A DNA stretch of 64,000 nt from Aquibacillus halophilus (lineage in GTDB: Bacteria; Bacillota; Bacilli; Bacillales; Amphibacillaceae), in NCBI RefSeq assembly GCF_009649745.1, contig NZ_WJNG01000002.1, positions 578,151 to 642,150 of the forward strand, written 5' to 3'. Under the pieces are notes generated by a model. That model saw only the letters and a program-made list of their open reading frames with translations, was not told the origin of the DNA and did not search any database. The translations under genes and the position numbers were made by a program. Shown here piece after piece: positions 11,238 to 20,496 of the stretch. The first letter of the stretch is position 1. The number at the start of each line of letters is the position of its first letter.

Positions 11238-11890
11238 ATGGGGTACTTACAGGTGAATGTTACCAAAGAAAGTCTATTTGTTGATGAGAAAGAACTTTCA
11301 TATACACATATTAAGAATGGACAAAGCCAAGTTTGTTTTATGCTTTCAGGTGCTAGTTATACATATGACAAACCTTTATTTTACTACACTACGATGATGA
11401 TGCTAGAGGAGAATTATGATGTCATCCACATTCATTATTCCTATCAATCTCAATTACTCTCTTTGCCCGTTGAAACACTTACTGAAATTACTAGCGGATG
11501 TATTGCCGGTTGTTGATCATGTACTAAGTCAAAATCAGTACCGAGATGTCATTTTTGTAGGTAAATCTTTGGGAACAATCCCTCTTATTAATGGCTTTAT
11601 AAAAAAAGAAATTTACCCGACATCTAAAATGTATTATTAACACCATTATTAACTTATGATGAGGTTTATTATCATTATTAAATTGTAATAAGGAAGTTCT
11701 AATCATAATAGGGGATAGTGATCACCACTACGATGGTCAAAAAGTTGATAGTATAATAGAAAATAAACTAGTTGAGGTTAAGGTAATTACTGATGCGAAC
11801 CATTCTTTAGATAAAAAACCACATAATACAAAAACATCGATAGCTGTATTGGGAGATATAATAGTTGCAATCATGTCCTATATCGATTAA
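11238..11890 (+). pseudogene. Decayed alpha/beta-hydrolase gene with several frameshifts
   Basis: Pieces of one protein occur in successive frames. Frame A (11238-11516) gives CFMLSGASYTYDKPLFYYTT and DVIHIHYSYQ. Frame B gives VVDHVLSQNQ and the nucleophile elbow VGKSLGTIP, ending at 11640. A short stretch LLTPLLTYDEV follows back in frame A from 11634. The third frame gives IIGDSDHHYDGQ and VITDANHSLD, holding the likely catalytic Asp and His, and ends at TAA 11888-11890. Serine, aspartate and histidine of the triad therefore all survive but not in one frame. At least three frame breaks argue against sequencing error. Confidence 0.8.
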
Positions 11891-11946
11891 TCCAATTAAG
11901 TTATCACTCCTTGTATTAACTTCCTGTATTGATTTGTGAAATTTAT

Positions 11947-11974
11947 TTGACAATTAGAAGGAACATGATATGAT
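11947..11974 (+). promoter_or_regulatory. Sigma-A promoter of tenA-ykoEDC
   Basis: TTGACA (11947-11952) and TATGAT (11969-11974) are spaced by 16 bp, about 30 bp upstream of the TPP riboswitch. Confidence 0.75.
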
Positions 11975-12002
11975 GATTACGAAAATTAAATATGAGTTTT
12001 AA

Positions 12003-12094
12003 CCCACTAGGGGTGTCTTTCAAAGACTGAGATTAAAGTGACACTTTAAGACCCTTAGAACCTGATCTGGTTTGTACCAGCGTAGGGAAGTGGC
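12003..12094 (+). promoter_or_regulatory. TPP riboswitch 1 (upstream of tenA)
   Basis: The thi-box features are present: CTAGGGGTG, GACTGAGATTA, AGACCCTTAGAACCTGATCTGGTTTG and CAGCGTAGGGAAGTGG. Thiamine pyrophosphate binding would favour the terminator at 12135-12176 and turn off tenA-ykoEDC. Confidence 0.95.
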
Positions 12095-12134
12095 GTAGTT
12101 GGATTAAGTTGAATTTATTTGATATTTCCAATAC

Positions 12135-12176
12135 AACCACTTTCTTTGCGTGTTTCATAAGAAAGTGGTTTTTTTA
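12135..12176 (+). terminator. Terminator of TPP riboswitch 1
   Basis: AACCACTTTCTT pairs with AAGAAAGTGGTT across a 12-base loop and is followed by seven T. It lies between the aptamer and tenA, giving transcriptional control. Confidence 0.9.
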
Positions 12177-12274
12177 TGTCCTAAATTACCTAATCAGGTT
12201 ACTTGGGAGTGTCCTACAACGTATGACCATCCTGAGTAGTGAACGATAAAACTTAAAAAAGAGGAGAGAGATTT

Positions 12275-12946
12275 ATGAGATTTTCAGAGATTGTAAGACA
12301 GGAAGCAAACCATATTTGGCAAGCAAGCTTCGAGCATCCTTTTGTTCAAGGAATAGGTGATGGATCACTACCGCTTGAAAACTTTCGGTATTACGTCATG
12401 CAGGATTCTTATTACTTATCCCATTTTGCTAAGATTCAATCTATCGGGGCGGCAAAGGCTGATGATTTACATACGACAAGTAAAATGGCCTCTCATGCCC
12501 AGGGAACGTATGAAGCTGAACTAAGTTTACATCGAACGTTTTCTAAGCTGTTAGGTATTACAGAGGAAGAAGAGAAGAATTTCAAACCTTCGCCAACTGC
12601 ATATGCTTACACATCTCACATGTATCGCGCAGCATATAACGGTCATTTAGGAGATATTATTGCAGTCATCCTTCCTTGTTACTGGTTGTACTATGAAATT
12701 GGTGAAAGATTACAAGGATGTAAGCCAGATGAACCGATATATCAGGAGTGGATTGGTGCATATGGTGGTGACTGGTTTAGAACACTTGTCGAGGAGCAGA
12801 TTGATCGATTAGATGAACTTGCAAAGAAAGTAACGGAAGCTGATCGTGACAGGATGAAAGAACATTTTGTGATTAGTAGTCAGTATGAATATAGTTTCTG
12901 GGAAATGGCTTATCAATTAGAGAAGTGGCCTGTCGTAAAAAAATAG
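12275..12946 (+). CDS. tenA: Thiaminase II / aminopyrimidine aminohydrolase
   Basis: TenA hydrolyses aminomethyl-pyrimidine breakdown products of thiamine to HMP for re-use. The family residues match B. subtilis TenA numbering: C135 in VILPCYWLYYEIG and E205 in QYEYSFWEMAY. At 223 residues it has normal length. The ATG follows GAGGAGAGAGATTT. It heads the riboswitch-controlled unit with ykoEDC, so the enzyme and the uptake system for its type of substrate or product are co-expressed. Confidence 0.95.
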   Translation: MRFSEIVRQEANHIWQASFEHPFVQGIGDGSLPLENFRYYVMQDSYYLSHFAKIQSIGAAKADDLHTTSKMASHAQGTYEAELSLHRTFSKLLGITEEEEKNFKPSPTAYAYTSHMYRAAYNGHLGDIIAVILPCYWLYYEIGERLQGCKPDEPIYQEWIGAYGGDWFRTLVEEQIDRLDELAKKVTEADRDRMKEHFVISSQYEYSFWEMAYQLEKWPVVKK

Positions 12947-12972
12947 TAGAAAAGTAGAAGGATGTGGTTGGA

Positions 12973-13551
12973 TTGAAAAAGGGATTAAAATTAACGGATA
13001 TTTTAGTAACAATAATCATTTCACTTATATTTGGTCTTGTTTATAAACTTTGGGGACCTTTATATGGAGTTGTTTCAACATTTGGTTTACATGTTGAGCA
13101 GTTAATCTATGGTATGTGGTTTATTGCCGCTACGGTAGCATTTTTAATTATCAGAAAGCCAGGTGTAGCGCTATTAGCTGAGGTTGCAGCTGCTCATGGA
13201 GAATTCATTTTTGGTGGAGAATGGGGTGTAGTAACTCTTATCTTTGGAATTGGTCAAGGATTAGCTGCAGAACTAGTCTTCGCAGCATTTGGATACAAGC
13301 GGTTTAATGTATTCGTTGTATCTTTAGCTGGAATTGGTTCCGCATTCGCGTCGATTGCAATTGATTATTATTATGGATACATCGGTGATTTAGCGCTATG
13401 GAATCTACTATTAATGTTTGGTGCTAGAATTATTGGAGCGATTGTTATCTCAGGTATTTTTGCCTACCTAATTGTAGCTGCTTTAGAAAAGACAGGAGTT
13501 ACCAACCTTGTGCGTCCAGCATCTAACAGTGATTATCGAGCATTAGATTAA
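12973..13551 (+). CDS. ykoE: ECF transporter S component for thiamine pyrimidine precursor (YkoE)
   Basis: A membrane protein with about six hydrophobic segments and a family-typical EVAAAHGEFIFGGEWG segment between segments. YkoE is the substrate-binding component of the dedicated YkoEDC ECF transporter, proposed to take up hydroxymethylpyrimidine. The TTG at 12973 is 9-10 nt after AGAAGGAT. A GTG at 12964 is in frame but sits too close to that ribosome binding site. It lies between tenA and ykoD with short gaps. Confidence 0.88.
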   Translation: MKKGLKLTDILVTIIISLIFGLVYKLWGPLYGVVSTFGLHVEQLIYGMWFIAATVAFLIIRKPGVALLAEVAAAHGEFIFGGEWGVVTLIFGIGQGLAAELVFAAFGYKRFNVFVVSLAGIGSAFASIAIDYYYGYIGDLALWNLLLMFGARIIGAIVISGIFAYLIVAALEKTGVTNLVRPASNSDYRALD

Positions 13552-13564
13552 AAAGGATGATTAT

Positions 13565-15040
13565 ATGACAGCTATAACTAGTGTGAAAGATTTACGTTTG
13601 AAGTTCCCCGGAGTAGAGTCTTTATTATTTAAAGATTTTTCCCTTTCTATTGAAAAGGGTGAAAAGGTACTGATTGTTGGACCTTCAGGTTCAGGGAAAT
13701 CAACCCTTTTGCAAGTTTTAACGGGACTAATCCCGAACTCTGTTGAAATACCAATGAAGGCTGATCAAATCAGTATCCCAGATTCATGGGGGTTCTTGTT
13801 TCAAGATCCAGATACACAATTTTGTATGCCTTATGTGGATGAAGAACTTGCCTTTGTGTTAGAAAACCTTCAAGTGCCACAAGAAAAAATGAAACATTAT
13901 ATGATCCAATATTTAACTCAAGTCGGACTATCCTTTGATGATATTCACACTAATATCCAAACGCTGTCAGGTGGAATGAAGCAACGTCTGGCAATAGCTT
14001 CGGTATTAGCGCTAGAACCAGATGTATTATTTTTAGATGAGCCTACTGCGATGTTGGACCCAGATGGAACACAAGAAGTATGGGAAACAATAAAAGAAAT
14101 AGGCGAAGATAAAACGCTCATTATTGTAGAACATAAGATTGAGCATATTGTAGATTTTGTTGATCGTGTGATAATTCTAGGTGAAAACGGTAAGATTATT
14201 GCTGATGGAACTACTCAGGAAATCTTCAAAAATTATAAAACTACATTAATTGAACAGGGAATTTGGTACCCAACGGTTTGGGAAGATTATCTTAAAGCCA
14301 TTAATAAACCTACACCAATAGTAAATTCGATTAAGGACGGAAAACCAGCAGTTTCATTGGCCAACTTTTCAGGTTTTAGAAGAAGAGAGAAAAAAATAGA
14401 TATAAAAGAACAAAATTTTTATCCTGGCGAATGGATTACAATTGTTGGCAAGAATGGAGCAGGAAAGAGCACGCTTCTCCATGCAATGATGAATCTTATA
14501 AAAACAAAAGGCAGCTACTATATTTTTAATCAAGATTATAGAAAAATAGATAGCCTGACAGATTATTTAACATTTGTCTTTCAAAACCCAGAATTTCAGT
14601 TTGTCACCAATTCTGTTTATGAAGAAGTAGCTTATACGCTTCGAATTGAGAAGTGGAGCGAGAAAAGGATTGATAAACGAGTAGAAGAGTTATTGGGAAT
14701 ATTCAATTTAACCAATGTAAAGCAAAACCATCCATATCAGTTATCCATGGGACAAAAACGTAGATTAAGTGTGGCTGCAGCGATTGTGAAAGAACAGCCC
14801 ATCCTATTATTAGATGAGCCTACATTTGGTCAAGATGCAAAAAACACCTTTACGGTTTTGGAGCAACTTGAAAATTTAAGGAAATTAGGAACAACCATAA
14901 TAATGGTAACGCATGACTTACAAATAACGGAACACTTTGCAACTAGGATCATTGAAGTTCATAATGGAAAAATTGTTGAGGATTGTTGTCCATCCGAATA
15001 TCTATACAAATCAACTGACAAACTTGTCAACGTGAATTAG
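13565..15040 (+). CDS. ykoD: ECF transporter double ATPase (YkoD)
   Basis: Two ABC ATPase domains are fused in one chain of 491 residues. The first has Walker A GPSGSGKST (residues 39-47), signature LSGGMKQR and Walker B VLFLDEPT. The second has GKNGAGKST, a variant signature LSMGQKRR and ILLLDEPT. This provides the A and A' subunits of a group I ECF transporter in one gene. The ATG follows AAAAAGGATGATTAT. YkoC follows 12 bp later. Confidence 0.94.
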   Translation: MTAITSVKDLRLKFPGVESLLFKDFSLSIEKGEKVLIVGPSGSGKSTLLQVLTGLIPNSVEIPMKADQISIPDSWGFLFQDPDTQFCMPYVDEELAFVLENLQVPQEKMKHYMIQYLTQVGLSFDDIHTNIQTLSGGMKQRLAIASVLALEPDVLFLDEPTAMLDPDGTQEVWETIKEIGEDKTLIIVEHKIEHIVDFVDRVIILGENGKIIADGTTQEIFKNYKTTLIEQGIWYPTVWEDYLKAINKPTPIVNSIKDGKPAVSLANFSGFRRREKKIDIKEQNFYPGEWITIVGKNGAGKSTLLHAMMNLIKTKGSYYIFNQDYRKIDSLTDYLTFVFQNPEFQFVTNSVYEEVAYTLRIEKWSEKRIDKRVEELLGIFNLTNVKQNHPYQLSMGQKRRLSVAAAIVKEQPILLLDEPTFGQDAKNTFTVLEQLENLRKLGTTIIMVTHDLQITEHFATRIIEVHNGKIVEDCCPSEYLYKSTDKLVNVN

Positions 15041-15052
15041 GGAGGACAAAAA

Positions 15053-15856
15053 GTGGAATTTAATTTTTCTTTTCAAGAGACTTGGCTGCACAAAACTAAT
15101 CCTAGTCTAAAATTTATTATCATAGTCTTTTTGTTCATTTGTATGTTATTCGTCCATAATATCAATTTTTTGATTAATTTTATGTTAGGCACATTGTTGT
15201 TATATTTATTTTTCACCGGACATCCATGGAAGCGGCTAATTCTAATTTCCATTCCGTTTCTGCTCATCTTTTTGACTTCTTCCACTTCGATGATCTTTTT
15301 TGGGAAAGGGGATACTACCTGGTTAAAATGGGGGCTTGTCCATATTACAGAGGAAAGTTTTATCAGGGGGGTGCACCTAGGATTTCGTGGGATTGTGTTT
15401 GCGGCCCTCGGTATTATATTTGCCTTAACAACAAGACCTGTTTACTTGTTCTATTCCTTGATGCAACAATTAAAACTAAAACCGAAATATGCCTATAGCT
15501 TTATGGCAGCATTCAGGTTAATTCCAATTATGTTGGAAGAGTTACTAACATTACGTTATGCATTAAAGGTTCGTGGTGTAAAAAACCAAAGGGGAGTCAA
15601 AGGTTTTTATCAAAAAATAAAACATTATTCAATTCCAATGCTAGCTCAAAGTATTAGAAGAGCACACAGAATTGCTGTAGCGATGGAAGCGAAAAGATTT
15701 TCTGTGGCGACAAACCGAACCTTTTACTACCAAATAGGATTTACAAAATATGATTTGCTGTTTATTTTTTACTTCTTAGCTTTGTTCGGCTTATCTTTTG
15801 CGACTACTGCATATTTTCCTTACTTGCCAATTGAAGATGTGAGATACAATGGTTAA
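15053..15856 (+). CDS. ykoC: ECF transporter transmembrane T component (YkoC)
   Basis: The EcfT-type protein has hydrophobic segments in the N-terminal half and the coupling-helix region AFRLIPIMLEELLTLRYALKVRG, followed by AQSIRRAHRIAVAMEAKRF with the alanine-arginine motifs that contact the ATPases. GTG at 15053 follows GGGAGGACAAAAA. Length 267 residues. It closes the tenA-ykoEDC unit; no terminator is obvious before the next riboswitch. Confidence 0.92.
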   Translation: MEFNFSFQETWLHKTNPSLKFIIIVFLFICMLFVHNINFLINFMLGTLLLYLFFTGHPWKRLILISIPFLLIFLTSSTSMIFFGKGDTTWLKWGLVHITEESFIRGVHLGFRGIVFAALGIIFALTTRPVYLFYSLMQQLKLKPKYAYSFMAAFRLIPIMLEELLTLRYALKVRGVKNQRGVKGFYQKIKHYSIPMLAQSIRRAHRIAVAMEAKRFSVATNRTFYYQIGFTKYDLLFIFYFLALFGLSFATTAYFPYLPIEDVRYNG

Positions 15857-15933
15857 GAATATATCGACTGGGATATTTTATGTTCTAACTCTTTTATGAT
15901 AAACTAGTATTAAATCATTAAAACTTAATAACA

Positions 15934-16020
15934 AAACACTAGGGGAGTCGTCTGACTGAGATGGAACTATTCCAGACCCTTTGAACCTGATCTAGTTAAA
16001 ACTAGCGTAGGGAAGTGGCT
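15934..16020 (+). promoter_or_regulatory. TPP riboswitch 2 (upstream of tenI-thiOSGF)
   Basis: The motifs ACACTAGGGGAGTC, GACTGAGATGG, AGACCCTTTGAACCTGATCT and CTAGCGTAGGGAAGTGG define a second thi-box. It precedes a terminator at 16050-16081. Confidence 0.95.
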
Positions 16021-16049
16021 TAGTTAAATCATTAATTTCAATATTTAAC

Positions 16050-16081
16050 AAACCACTCTTTCTACTAAAGGGTGGTTTTTT
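16050..16081 (+). terminator. Terminator of TPP riboswitch 2
   Basis: AACCACTCTTT pairs with AAAGGGTGGTT (one G-T pair) and is followed by a T run, between aptamer and tenI. Confidence 0.88.
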
Positions 16082-16100
16082 TGTGTTTGGAGAGTGAAAA

Positions 16101-16709
16101 ATGAGTAACAGAAAACTTCATGTAATTTCGACTGGAAACCAAACACCCGAGAATTTAGCTAAAATTGTTGGGGAAATTCATCCATTTATTGATGCTATCC
16201 ATATCCGGGAAAAACATAGATCTGCAAGGGATATTTTTAATATTGTGACCCTTCTAGTTAATAGGAGTGTTCCTCTTGCAAAGATAATTGTTAATGACCG
16301 AATTGATGTAGCTCATGTAAAGAATGTAAAGGGAGTACAGCTTGGTTATAATTCCCTGTCGCCTGAAATTGTAAAACGAAATTTTCCATCTCTGCAAGTC
16401 GGATGTTCTGTTCATACTTTAGAGGAAGCTAGTTTAGCGCAGAAACAAGGGATAGATTACCTTCTGTTTGGACACATATTTCCTACAGATTCCAAGCTAG
16501 GATTAGTACCAAAGGGGTTAGAAGAATTAAAGGATATTACGATAGATTTAGAAATTCCAGTTATTGCAATAGGAGGAATTAAACCCCATCATGTTTGCGA
16601 AGTAATTGAAGCAGGTGCTGCAGGGATTGCTGTTATGTCAGGTGTGCTAGAAGCAAAAGATCCATTAGAACAAGTAAAATCATATTCTCAAAATCTATTA
16701 AACACATAG
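16101..16709 (+). CDS. tenI: Thiazole tautomerase TenI
   Basis: A (beta/alpha)8 protein of the ThiE/TenI family. TenI aromatises the thiazole made by ThiG. The segment LLFGHIFPTDSK matches the TenI signature HVFPTDCK, and a histidine in GCSVHT fits the TenI catalytic residue. The position next to thiO-thiS-thiG-thiF also matches tenI in B. subtilis. A bona fide thiamine phosphate synthase (ThiE) would therefore lie elsewhere. The ATG follows GGAGAGTGAAAA. Confidence 0.85.
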   Translation: MSNRKLHVISTGNQTPENLAKIVGEIHPFIDAIHIREKHRSARDIFNIVTLLVNRSVPLAKIIVNDRIDVAHVKNVKGVQLGYNSLSPEIVKRNFPSLQVGCSVHTLEEASLAQKQGIDYLLFGHIFPTDSKLGLVPKGLEELKDITIDLEIPVIAIGGIKPHHVCEVIEAGAAGIAVMSGVLEAKDPLEQVKSYSQNLLNT

Positions 16710-16736
16710 ATAGATTTGAAAGGAGAATTAATTTGT

Positions 16737-17861
16737 ATGAGTGATACGTACGATGCCATTGTTATAGGTGGTGGTGTCAATGGTGGTTCAACAGCTTATA
16801 ACTTAGCCAAAAGAGGCAAAAAAGTTCTTTTATTGGAAAAGGACCGGTTAGCTAGTAAAGCTTCTGGTGCAGCTGCTGGAATGTTGGCTGCACAAGCTGA
16901 ATTAGACGAGGACGGCCCCCTCTTCCAGTTAGCAAAAAAAAGTAGAGATTTATTTCAAGGGCTTGCTGGTGAAATCAAAACTCTAAGTGGAATCGATATT
17001 GAATTAATCAACAAAGGGATGTATAAGGTAGCCCTAACTAATGAACAAGTGAAAGAGTATAAACAGATCATCTCTATCCAACAAAAGTGCGGAGAGACTG
17101 TGCAGTGGCTAACTGGAGATGAAGTTAGGAGTAAGGAGCCTAATCTTTCTGATGCCATACTCGGGGCAATGTATATTGAAAAAGATGGCCAAGTGTCTGC
17201 CCCTCAATTAACTTTAGGATTACTGAAGTCAGCTGCAGCAATTGGAGTTGATATAAGGGAGTATATAAGTGTTGATTCGTTTTTATTTGAAAGTGAAAGA
17301 GTTTCAGGTGTTGTAACCAATCAGGGCAATTTTTTCAGTGAAAACATTATTGTTACAACTGGAGCTTGGAGCAAACGTTTATTAGAGGATACAGGTTTGC
17401 AGTTAGAAACTTATCCAGTAAAAGGAGAGTGCTTTTCCGTTGTAAGCCATCAACCTTTACTATCAGGAACAATATTTTCCCATGGCTGTTATCTTGTACC
17501 AAAAAAAGGTGGAAGAATTATTGTTGGCGCAACAGTTAAACCAAATACCTTTAATCAACAGGTAACTGTAGACGGTATTTCAAGCTTAATGGATAAGGCT
17601 AAGAAGCTGATGCCCTCGATAGCAGAGGCAGAATGGGAGAAAGCTTGGGCTGGTATTCGGCCCCAAACCTTTGATGGTTTACCTTACTTAGGCGAACATC
17701 CAATTTATCAAGGGTTATTCATCGCTACAGGTCATTTTAGGAATGGTATCCTACTAGCCCCCATAACAGGCGAAGTAATGGCAGATTTGGTAGAGAAAAA
17801 GCAACCGTCGGTAGATTTAACTCCTTTTCGAATAAATCGAACGCTGAAGACACTAGTCTGA
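16737..17861 (+). CDS. thiO: Glycine oxidase ThiO
   Basis: A FAD-dependent amine oxidase that converts glycine to the iminoglycine used by ThiG. The N-terminal dinucleotide fold DAIVIGGGVNGGSTAY begins near residue 6, and the C-terminal GHFRNGILLAP segment is the FAD-binding signature of this family. The ATG at 16737 follows AAAGGAG by 11 nt and gives 374 residues. An in-frame TTG at 16716 overlaps the ribosome binding site and is unlikely. Confidence 0.93.
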   Translation: MSDTYDAIVIGGGVNGGSTAYNLAKRGKKVLLLEKDRLASKASGAAAGMLAAQAELDEDGPLFQLAKKSRDLFQGLAGEIKTLSGIDIELINKGMYKVALTNEQVKEYKQIISIQQKCGETVQWLTGDEVRSKEPNLSDAILGAMYIEKDGQVSAPQLTLGLLKSAAAIGVDIREYISVDSFLFESERVSGVVTNQGNFFSENIIVTTGAWSKRLLEDTGLQLETYPVKGECFSVVSHQPLLSGTIFSHGCYLVPKKGGRIIVGATVKPNTFNQQVTVDGISSLMDKAKKLMPSIAEAEWEKAWAGIRPQTFDGLPYLGEHPIYQGLFIATGHFRNGILLAPITGEVMADLVEKKQPSVDLTPFRINRTLKTLV

Positions 17862-17879
17862 AAAAACGGAGGGAATTGG

Positions 17880-18083
17880 ATGGAATTAGTAATAAATGGC
17901 GACAAGGTGGAAGTTCCAAGTACAGTTGAAACGGTAACTAATTTGTTGCAAAATTTCGAAGTGGATCAAAAGGTCGTAATCGTAGAATTAAATGGAACAA
18001 TTTTGGAAAAAAAGTCTCATCAAGAAAGCAGACTTTCTGATGGGGATAGAATAGAACTTGTACATTTTGTAGGAGGCGGATGA
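17880..18083 (+). CDS. thiS: Sulfur carrier protein ThiS
   Basis: A 67-residue ubiquitin-fold protein ending in the required Gly-Gly (HFVGGG). Its C-terminus is adenylated by ThiF and converted to a thiocarboxylate that donates sulfur to ThiG. The ATG follows ACGGAGGGAATTGG. Four bases separate it from thiG. Confidence 0.95.
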   Translation: MELVINGDKVEVPSTVETVTNLLQNFEVDQKVVIVELNGTILEKKSHQESRLSDGDRIELVHFVGGG

Positions 18084-18087
18084 TAGT

Positions 18088-18855
18088 ATGTTAAAAATAG
18101 GTCCATATCAATTTTCATCAAGATTATTATTAGGTACTGGTAAATATCCAAATTTTGATGTTCAAAAGAAAGCAGTTGACGTGTCAGAAACAGAAATTTT
18201 AACGTTTTCTGTTCGACGAATGAACATTTTTGAAGCAAGCCAACCTAATTTTCTAGAAAAACTAGACGTTGAAAAATACACTTTACTTCCAAACACAGCT
18301 GGTGCAAAGACAGCCGAAGAAGCAGTCCGTACTGCGAAGTTAGCTAAAGCATCGGGTCTTTGCGATATGATAAAAGTCGAGGTCATTGGTTGTCAAAAGA
18401 CATTATTACCTGACCCTGTTGAAACGTTAAAGGCTTCAGAGGAACTAATAAAGGAAGGATTTATCGTATTGCCGTACACTTCTGATGATGTTCTATTAGC
18501 CAGACGATTAGAAGAATTAGGTTGTCATGCGATTATGCCAGGTGCATCACCAATAGGTTCTGGTCAAGGTATAATTAATCCATTAAATCTGAGTTTTATC
18601 ATTGAACAATCGAACGTACCCGTTATTGTTGATGCTGGGATTGGTTCACCATCAGACGCTGCGATTGCAATGGAATTAGGAGCGGACGGAGTACTACTTA
18701 ATACTGCTGTTTCAGGTGCAAAGGATCCAGTTAAAATGGCTGAGGCTATGAAGCTTTCTATCCAAGCAGGTAGATTGGGTTATGAAGCGGGTCGCATACC
18801 TAAAAAACGTTATGCAACAGCAAGTAGTCCAGTGGAAGGACTGAGCATTGGGTGA
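18088..18855 (+). CDS. thiG: Thiazole synthase ThiG
   Basis: ThiG builds the thiazole phosphate from deoxyxylulose phosphate, iminoglycine and ThiS thiocarboxylate. The sequence starts [20 protein letters not shown]. The Schiff-base lysine lies in MIKVEVIG (about residue 95), and phosphate-binding [14 protein letters not shown] and [10 protein letters not shown] loops are present. Its stop overlaps the thiF start. Confidence 0.96.
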   Translation: MLKIGPYQFSSRLLLGTGKYPNFDVQKKAVDVSETEILTFSVRRMNIFEASQPNFLEKLDVEKYTLLPNTAGAKTAEEAVRTAKLAKASGLCDMIKVEVIGCQKTLLPDPVETLKASEELIKEGFIVLPYTSDDVLLARRLEELGCHAIMPGASPIGSGQGIINPLNLSFIIEQSNVPVIVDAGIGSPSDAAIAMELGADGVLLNTAVSGAKDPVKMAEAMKLSIQAGRLGYEAGRIPKKRYATASSPVEGLSIG

Positions 18856-19868
18856 GTGAGCGCTATTCCCGCCAGGAGCTATTCACACCAATTGGGGTGG
18901 ATGGTCAGGCAAAAATAAGAAGTAAGCACGTGTTAATCATTGGTGCAGGAGCGCTTGGGACCGGAAGTGCTGAAGGTCTAGTACGTGCCGGTGTTGGAAA
19001 GCTTACACTGGTCGATCGAGATTACGTGGAATGGAGTAATCTTCAGAGACAGCAGTTATATAGTGAAGCGGATGCAACGAATCGAATTCCTAAAGCTGTT
19101 GCAGCAAAGAAACGTTTAGAGGACATTAATTCTGATGCTGAGATTGAATCACATGTGATGGATGTATCAGTAGAAGAGATGGAGCAACTCGTAAATAATG
19201 TGGATTTAGTTGTGGATGCTACTGATAATTTTGATATTCGGATGATTATTAATGATATATCACAGAAACATAACGTTCCATGGGTTTATGGAGCATGCGT
19301 GGGGAGTTATGGGATTAGTTATACGATAATTCCAAATAAAACTCCTTGTTTAGCCTGCCTACTTGAAAGTGTACCAATTGGAGGATTAACTTGCGATACG
19401 GCAGGGATCATTAGTCCTGCAGTGCAAATGGTCGTAGCCTATCAAGTAACAGAAGCATTGAAAATTTTGGTAGAAGATTATGAATCATTACGATCGAAAC
19501 TCGTCTCGTTTGATTTATGGAAAAACCAACAAACGGGCATTAACGTTGATAAGATGAAGAAAATAAATTGTTTGTCGTGCGGAGATGACCGAACTTATCC
19601 GAACCTGGCTTTTTCAAAACGAACCAAAACAGCTGTTCTATGTGGGCGAGATACGGTGCAGATTCGCACTCCAAATCCAATAGAAAGAGACTTGGATAAA
19701 TTAGCTTCCATTCTTTCTCAGCAGGGAAAAGTTTCACAAAATCCTTATTTACTTTCTTTCACTAAAGGACGTCACAGATTGGTCATGTTTAAAGATGGAA
19801 GAGTTTTAATACATGGTACAAAGGATATTGCTGAAGCAAAGACGTTGTATCACAGATATCTAGGGTGA
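18852..19868 (+). CDS. thiF: ThiS adenylyltransferase ThiF (MoeB/E1-like)
   Basis: ThiF adenylates the C-terminus of ThiS. The ATP-binding GAGALGTG loop lies near residue 30 and the conserved SNLQRQQLY and [10 protein letters not shown] motifs follow. Two CxxC pairs (CLAC and CLSC) should bind zinc. The GTG at 18852 overlaps the thiG stop (GTGA), suggesting coupling. B. subtilis has thiD after thiF; here the unit ends and repeats follow. Confidence 0.94.
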   Translation: MSERYSRQELFTPIGVDGQAKIRSKHVLIIGAGALGTGSAEGLVRAGVGKLTLVDRDYVEWSNLQRQQLYSEADATNRIPKAVAAKKRLEDINSDAEIESHVMDVSVEEMEQLVNNVDLVVDATDNFDIRMIINDISQKHNVPWVYGACVGSYGISYTIIPNKTPCLACLLESVPIGGLTCDTAGIISPAVQMVVAYQVTEALKILVEDYESLRSKLVSFDLWKNQQTGINVDKMKKINCLSCGDDRTYPNLAFSKRTKTAVLCGRDTVQIRTPNPIERDLDKLASILSQQGKVSQNPYLLSFTKGRHRLVMFKDGRVLIHGTKDIAEAKTLYHRYLG

Positions 19869-19980
19869 TAAACAGCTATTTATATTAATAGCATAAACCC
19901 ATTAAGCCATCTTTTTGACACAAAATCTATAAACTCCGACGTAACTTTTAATTGTTTTTTTAAATTAACTCTATACGACC

Positions 19981-20103
19981 GCTTAGGCAGAATACTTCGC
20001 TTTCCATGGGCACGGCCTCAGCCTCCTCAGAATCAAAGAACGATTCTTCCGGGGTCTTCGGACACGCGCTGTTCCCATAGGAGTCTACGTATTCTGCCTA
20101 AGC
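19981..20103 (-). repeat. Bacillaceae palindromic repeat, full-length copy
   Basis: The element is bounded by a perfect 15-bp inverted repeat, GCTTAGGCAGAATAC at 19981-19995 and its complement at 20089-20103. Inside are CTTTCCATGGGCACGGCCTC and TTCCGGGGTCTTCGG...GTTCCCATAGGAGTCTACG. This reads like a GC-rich palindromic repeat I recall as widespread in Bacillaceae genomes. It could fold into a long imperfect hairpin. No gene was found between thiF and the catalase gene. Confidence 0.7.
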
Positions 20104-20236
20104 TAGTAATAGTGTTCTGATTATCGAAGGGTGAAGCACATAACTCTATGTAGAGAGGATTTTCTCCTCTTGAACACATTTATTTTAAGGAAGGTTTTAT
20201 ATCCATCTTCCTTTCATTATTTTGGCAATAAGCTGG

Positions 20237-20297
20237 TGATTGGAGCGGTGGGCAGTCGACTCCTACGCGGAAAGCGACTGCCCGGAGCGCAAATCAT
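20237..20297 (+). repeat. Same repeat family, internally deleted copy in opposite orientation
   Basis: TGATTGGAGCGG...GACTCCTA is joined directly to GCGGAAAGCGA...CGGAGCGCAAATCA. These are the outer parts of the same element with the middle missing. An inner inverted repeat GGGCAGTCG (20250-20258) / CGACTGCCC (20275-20283) remains. Confidence 0.6.
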
Positions 20298-20342
20298 GAT
20301 ACGCTACGCTGTATTTTATATCAATTACGAAAAGAACCTTTT

Positions 20343-20379
20343 AAAAAGGCCTTGTTTATTAACTGAAACAAGGTCTTTT
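20343..20379 (+). terminator. Terminator-like hairpin before the Mn catalase gene
   Basis: AAAAGGCCTTGTTT pairs with AAACAAGGTCTTTT. It probably ends transcription from the thi side, although it is 475 bp after thiF. Confidence 0.6.
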
Positions 20380-20496
20380 ATGAAAAATAAGAATTGGTCA
20401 TATATAGACGGCAAAAATCATCACCTATTCCTCTCCTATTGAATAAATAAGTATAGGGTTAATACCTAGAAGAAAATAGGATGAGGAGTGGGTTAT

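Noticed and set aside
16101-16709. Annotation as ThiE (thiamine phosphate synthase)
   Set aside because: The GHIFPTDSK motif and the operon context fit TenI better.
20131-20442. 103-codon open frame on the plus strand before the catalase gene
   Set aside because: It runs through the deleted palindromic repeat and a terminator hairpin and has no family-like features.
20400-20496. Sporulation or general-stress promoter for the Mn catalase gene
   Set aside because: GAATA and GGGTTA pieces are present but spacing and -10 matches are too poor.
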